Assembly: GCF_022682495.2 (NCBI RefSeq)
Contig: NC_071391.1
Location: 13,677,680-13,741,679 of the forward strand
Length of the DNA stretch: 64,000 nucleotides
Direction: 5' to 3'
DNA from: Desmodus rotundus
Lineage: Eukaryota > Chordata > Mammalia > Chiroptera > Phyllostomidae
A model generated the notes under the pieces. That model saw nothing but the letters and a program-made list of their open reading frames with translations, was not told the origin of the DNA and did not search any database. Shown piece by piece: positions 58,607 to 64,000 of this stretch; position 1 is the first letter of the stretch, and every line of letters begins with the position of its first letter. Made by a program: the position numbers and the translations under genes.

Positions 58607-61600
58607 TAAACACTTCCCGAGCACTCGGTCTCTGTAGCTATAACTAGGCAATACATAAAAAATAACTGCCTGACACTCCCTGCCCTCAAAGAACTCTCAA
58701 TCTAGTTCAGCAGTGAGGAAGCCAAGGGCCAAGGGCACACAACAAATTAGGGAAACGAGATGAGGAGGTGAGGACATTCCAGGCGAGGGGAACACATGGG
58801 CAAAGGCTCGGGCCTGTCTGCCTCCAAAGCAATCCCCTCGATTGCTGCTTTGAAACAGCTTCCCGGCTCTCCTCAAGGGCCCGAAGAGCCTGTCTTCCTC
58901 CACTGCTACTTTCATTTTTGTTATTCTTTCAGAAGGGGATGAGGCAGACAGCTGCTGCTGTCCGGCTGTTCTGTCGGCCCACAGAGTCCAGCCCAGATGT
59001 CTCAGCTTCTCTGTGATGGGTTAAGTGGCTCCTGGGCCAACAGCCAAGGGCCAAGGAAGCGGCAATGGGGCTCTGTCCCAGGAGAGTTGGGAGGGGAGGC
59101 ACACTGAACCGGGTAGCAGGGAAGCCCATTATAGCCCTGTGTCAAGTTAGCCTTATTAACGACACGGTGTGTTCAGGTCAAGGGGATTGGGATCTTTGAC
59201 AGGACAAGGAAATCAATATTGTTGAGATACTTTCTCTGATGATCAGAGTTCTGGGCCATATATTGTCTCTCTCAGCTTCTTCTGAACCAGATACCCCTAC
59301 TTCTACTTCTTCCCATTCCTGGTCAAGGGTCCTGCCTCTCTCTCTGGCTTCCCCTAGTTTGTCCAAGGGGTTACACAGTGTTCTAGCCAGAGCAATGCTC
59401 GTGGTCTTGACTTCACTCCACCCAAATCTTCCTCTATCCTGCCCCCCTGGAGCGCGGAGACTTCCAGAAGAACAGCCTGTTCTCCAGCATCTGGAGCTGG
59501 TTTCTTGAGGGAGGTTCAGGGGCAAGCCAGGTCCCGGAGAGGGATGCTCTGGGAGGGCCGCAGTACCAAGACTTGCAGGAGGCACACAGGACTGGGAGGC
59601 AAGACACATCAGGGGCAGGGGATGTCCTTCCTCCTCCCCTCTCCTGGCACAGTAGCCAGGCCAGGCCAGGCCAGACATAAACAGACCCTCCCAGGGAGTC
59701 CTGGGAGCTGCAGAGAGCAGAGGTCCGAGTGTCCAGGCAGGCTGGGGAGCAGCATCCCAGAATGAGGACGAGGAAAGGGCCCAGGATGGGATGTGGGGCC
59801 TCTCCTCTACAGGCCAGGCCACCTGCTGGCTCTGCTGCCACAGCTCGAGGCATCCAGGGTACTGGAAGGATGGAAGTGGGTGAGGATGAGGGTGGGGTCC
59901 CTCTGATATCCCTGCTATCTGATATCCCAAACTTCCTTGCTCTAGAGAGCAAAGTTCAAACCAGTACAAGAGCAAGAGAGCAGATGGTTCTCTCCCCTCC
60001 TTGACTCCTTGGGATCCCAGCCCCGAGGACAGAGTTAAGATGTATCCTCCTCTCTAATTCAGTTTCTCATCTGCACAGAGGCAGAGTTGCCTGCCCCCTC
60101 CTGTCTAATTCTCAGTTTTTCATCTGTACAGGGACAACAATGTGTATACATGCCCCGTGAAAGGGACACAGCTCCAGTTCGCCCCGCCGAAGAGCCTTCC
60201 AGTAATTGCTTTGCTGACAGGGATGGGGACATTGAGGGGGGAGAGTGTGGAAGTTACCTCCTCTGAGAGACTCTCCGTGACCTCCAGCTCACCTGGGTGC
60301 TCCTCCGCAGGCTCCCACCGTGCTCTGCTCCATCATGGACCCGCAGTACTGTTACTGTTTCTTTCGCTCTCTGTCTCTCTCTAGCTCTGAGTGGCTGGAC
60401 GTCACTATGCATCGTTACCAGCACAGGCTCTCCTTCGCTCCTTCAGGTGCCCAGTTGTTAAAGGTCAGGGTATGTCTACTGAAGAATAACCAAGCAAATC
60501 CCCAGCGGGTCCAGGGAGGCCAGAGGGACCTCACAGAAGATCAGGGTACACACAGCATCTTCCTGGGATCCAGCGTCCCCGTCACCCCCAGGGCTGGCCA
60601 GGCCAGGACCCTGGGAACCTTAGGGTCCCTTCAGGAATTATCAGTATACTTTTTGAACACATAGGCCCGACTTTTAAAAAACACTCTCCCCCTTCCCTTA
60701 CTGGGATTGCGCCAGTCTGTAGTTCAGTAAATCCTTGAAATGGACCAAAGTCCACTACAATGCGGGCCTAACCTTAGCTTCTGTCCTAGGCCTGGGGCCC
60801 ATCTCGAATAAAGGCGAGCAAAACTCTTATCTGCAGGGTTGATAAAGAAGTGACTGCTCCTTTGGAATTTCCTCGGCTTGGTCTGCTGCTTGTAGTAAGT
60901 AGTTTCACAATCTTTACTTCTGTGCTTTTTGTGGCAGTACAGGCCCACTGAAAGCTGTTGTTTTTCAATGGTCCTACAATACCAAAACTCCACATTTTAC
61001 GTGAGTGAAGACTGTGGACGCAGCCAGTTGTCTTATGGTGGGATTGCCGTGTGCCACTGCGCTGTGCTAGGGTTAGGGCAAGGGACACCACTGACTCGGT
61101 CTCTGCTCAGTGAACTTGCTTCGCCCAGAGGAGATAGACAACAAGCCAATAAAATAATGCAAACTGGGGAAAGGGCTATGAAGAAATCAAAGGACTGACG
61201 TGGACAACACCAAGGGGGGTCCCACCTTCAAATGTCTTAAAGGGGGACATTTGAACTGAGGAAGATGCGCTGGAGACAACCGAAGGGAAAGCAGTCCAGG
61301 TGTTGGAAACAGCGCGTGCTAAGGCCCTGAGGTAGGGCCAGAAAAGGCTTAGTTTTAAGTTGGTGATTGTGGATCCAGGCGTCCCAGAGCAACCTGAACA
61401 AGAAGAAACTGGGGAAGGTAGAAGCCCCAGAACCGATGCTCAAGGCTGAAGCCTAAGCCAAGTCGGAAGCTGCTGTGGCTCAGTCGGCTCTAGACGTCCC
61501 TGGACCTGGAGCTGCGGTGTCTGTGCCACACACAGGATGCGGATGGCCCAAGGCAACGACCAGTCTTTGAAAGGCACGGAGAGCCTTCCCGGATCTCAGA

Positions 61601-62885
61601 GACAGTGCAGGCTGCAGGACTCTGAGGGCTGGGAGTAGATGCGCTTAAGCACCCGTTTTCCTTCTTCCTACAAAATGTGCGGTCTGGCCTGAGCCCCCCT
61701 TCATTCATTCAGCAGTGGTTGGTGGAGGCCTACTCTGTGCCAAGCACTGTATGTGGCACTGGGGATACAACAGCGAACAAGACAGAGAAAGCCTCGCCCT
61801 CAGGGAGCTCATTTCTCGGTAAGGGCAGCACAACAAAAAAGCAAACACAAAACCCTGCCCGAAGCAAACTTAGTGTTTTGGAGGAGTAGGTATTCGCGGA
61901 GATCTCCCTTCCTGAATAGGAGCCCTGAGACATGGGCTCCTCCATTTGTTTTTCTCCATTAATTCTTTTCTAGTGGATTCTACTCTGACACCAAAGTGCT
62001 TTGGCCCTTGGGTCCTCTTTCTTATTGGTGAGAATTTAAAGAGAAACACACAAGTAGGCACACGCTCACACACACACACCCTTCCCCTTTTAAGGGCTGT
62101 TAAAGGCCCACACACAGACACAGGAACCCCCAAACGCACATACTTCTCTAATCTCCCTAAGTCCCCCAATGCCTGGGGTGGTGGTGGTGGTTTTCTGCTT
62201 CCCCATTCCACTCAGGAGAAGCCAGGCTGGGGGCCTGGGGCGCACTGCTCAGGCTTAGTCCCATTCGGTCCCTCCCACACCTGGCCTCCCCAGCTGCTGG
62301 GAAGTAAATGAGTGTGCTGGGCAAACATCCTCGAAGCTTCCTGCTGCTCCCCTCTGAGACAACAGAGCTCCTCTTCCTCCTCCTTTCCACGCCCTCCCAG
62401 CTGGGGCTTCTCTGGGATCCAAAGCCATTTTCCTCAGAGAAATCAGAGTTATCCCTTCCCCATAGCCAGAGAAATGAGGCAAGACGCGCACAGAACTAGT
62501 GTCTCTATCTGGACACTATTTCCTCCCCTGTCCTTGATGCCAGTTCTCTGAGCACCAGACCCTCTTACCTGCCCAGGGGCGGAAGAATCACAGGGTACAG
62601 GGAAGAGGTCTCTAGGGTCATCACATCAGGAATTCTGGAAGATGTGGGGAAGAAAAGCCCCCACATCTGGCAGGCAGGGTGGCCCCTTCTGAGGGGTGTC
62701 TCTGAGAATCACATAGGCAAAGCAACAACAGCATGGGGGTATCTTCACAAAAGAGAAAAACAAAGCGCCTGGCCACCTCTGAGCGCCCTTGACTTTGCCT
62801 GCTCACTCTCCTGTCTGTCTGAGCAAGTGTGTGCTGCTTGCACAGTGGTGTTCAGGGGGGGCATACTTTCTGATGTTTGCCTTTT

Positions 62886-63049
62886 TCTTCTTAGAGAGAG
62901 AGAGGAAGAGAGGGAAACATCGACTTGTTGTTCCACTTATTGATGCATTCTTTGGGTGCATCTTGTGTGTGCCCTGACTCGGGATCGAACCCAAAACCTT
63001 GTTGTAAAGGGACGATGCTCCAACCAACTGAGCTACCAGGCCAGGGCCT
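62886..63049 (-). mobile_element. Bat Ves-type SINE
   Basis: It is antisense: the tail side reads gagagagagaggaagagagg and the tRNA head at the right ends ccaggccagggc. It is flanked by a duplication, tgatgtttgcctttt at 62871-62885 and tgatgtttgctttt at 63050-63063. Confidence 0.9.
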
Positions 63050-63389
63050 TGATGTTTGCTTTTTGCACAGAGCAACAGAGTACACACACTTTCCATGTGA
63101 CTTCATGGCCTTTATCTGGGTTTTAAAAAAGGCGAGTGCTGAGAAGCATGCAGACTCCATCCCTGCCCATCCTTCACCCTGGAATCATTGTCCTATCTTC
63201 ATGCAGAATGAAGAGGGATTGGGAGTGGGGCTGCTATGGGATTTCAGCTGCAAGGGATCTTAGACACTAAACAGAAGCACCAGAGAAGAAAGTGACTTGC
63301 TCAAGGTTGTACAACAACTCTTCCCAGAGTAGTTCTTCCTGCCACTCTATCTGGTCTCTGGAACAAGTTAACTACAGAAACTTAACGGC

Positions 63390-63560
63390 CAGGCGTTGTC
63401 CTACATTAATTTTGCGTTAATTTTGTCACTCAATCCCTGCGATTACACTATGGGGAAGGTTCTGTATCTCCATTTTCAGGTGAGGAAACCAGAGGATGAA
63501 GTCACTTGTCTGAACTGCCCAGCTGGCTGGTGGCGGCACAGCTAGAACCAGATTTCCTGA
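63390..63560 (-). repeat. MIR fragment in CREB3L1 intron 1
   Basis: Antisense: tccattttcaggtgaggaaa, then ggcacagctagaaccagatt. Confidence 0.65.
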
Positions 63561-64000
63561 TTCCCAGCCCTGGAGTTTTTTCTCTCTCCTCTTAGAAATC
63601 CTTTCCTTTTCCCTGCCTCTCCTGGTCTGGCCTGGCCTAGGACTGAGGTCAAGAGCTTTTCCAGAAGGGCTTTTCCCTCTCCAGTCCCAGGGCTGGATAC
63701 CACGGTCTGATCGTGCCTCCTTTCCTGCGCTGGACCGAGGCCCAGATGAGCAGCTAGGGACGCAAGGCTGAATGGAGCAGCAGGAAGAGTCTGTAGGCGG
63801 CAGAGTTCATTCAAAAGAAATCCCAACTCAGAGCTGCTGAGAGCTCTGAGGAAACCTCAAGGGGGTGGGGGGCCCTACCATGCCCCTGGGCTGCAAGAAT
63901 ACAAACTCCAGCAAACCCCCTCCCTCTGACCCGGGGCTCAAGGAGGGATGCATGGAACCCCAGACCCTGACACTTTATTCCTAGGATGTATGCCACACGA

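Larger units (their letters stand above)
45842..64000 (-). other. CREB3L1: CREB3L1 intron 1 (partial)
   Basis: This is the intron between exon 2 and the missing exon 1. It contains an L1 end, the nested MIR/MER2/SINE/L1 complex, two further SINEs, many MIRs and the orphan CpG island at 50.75-51.34 kb. I looked for the exon 1 peptide start (MDAVLEP) on the minus strand and did not find it. Confidence 0.8.

Noticed and set aside
59178..59975. 265-codon open frame on the minus strand in intron 1
   Set aside because: No similarity to CREB3L1 exon 1 or any family I know; low-complexity Ser/Pro/Gly composition.
1..64000. Endogenous retrovirus or CRISPR array
   Set aside because: No gag, pol or env motifs, LTR pair or regular direct-repeat array were seen.
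1..64000. Orientation bias of MIR elements relative to the two genes
   Set aside because: MIRs first seemed all on the plus strand, but about as many antisense copies were found on a second pass.

Overview
This window is vertebrate nuclear DNA, almost certainly from a bat. It is made of small exons with GT/AG splice sites, long introns and CpG-island promoters, and it carries old mammalian repeats (MIR, L2, MER5/hAT, MER2/Tigger). It also holds at least five tRNA-derived SINEs of the Ves type, which are known only from bats. The species cannot be read from the sequence; a vespertilionoid (yangochiropteran) bat is most likely.

Both protein-coding genes lie on the minus strand. On the right is CREB3L1 (OASIS), the ER-anchored bZIP transcription factor. 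Exons 2 to 12 are complete between 45841 and 32649 and code for 486 residues plus the stop, with all junctions canonical and in phase. Exon 1 (34 codons by comparison with human) is not in the window, so intron 1 runs off the right edge and is longer than 18 kb. On the left is the 5' half of DGKZ (diacylglycerol kinase zeta). Only two alternative first coding exons are present. One starts MAEGPGG (24578-24367) and the other starts [13 protein letters not shown] (12936-12776). Each lies in its own CpG island, and both end in the same splice phase with a split arginine codon, as expected if they join the same downstream exon. That common exon and the kinase body lie beyond the left edge. The CREB3L1 to DGKZ order and orientation match what I recall of human 11p11.2.

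Layout: 1-12.7 kb is DGKZ intron with a decayed hAT-transposase relic (about 1.9-2.95 kb), MIR and MER5-like pieces and one SINE. 12.65-14.1 kb is the short-isoform promoter and exon, plus a G-poor CA-rich block. 14.1-24.3 kb is intron between the two DGKZ first exons. 24.3-25.3 kb is the upstream DGKZ promoter and exon. 25.3-32 kb is intergenic and largely L2. 32-45.8 kb is CREB3L1 exons 12 to 2. 45.8-64 kb is CREB3L1 intron 1, with an L1 3' end, a multi-level nest of transposons (46.9-48.3 kb), an unexplained CpG-rich promoter-like block (50.75-51.35 kb) and two SINEs.

Nothing here looks like a new enzymatic or defence system. The points most worth checking are the orphan CpG island inside CREB3L1 intron 1, the alternative DGKZ N-terminus, the hAT transposase relic, and the nested repeats, which give a clear order of insertion. 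All family assignments come from reading and memory; no database search was run.
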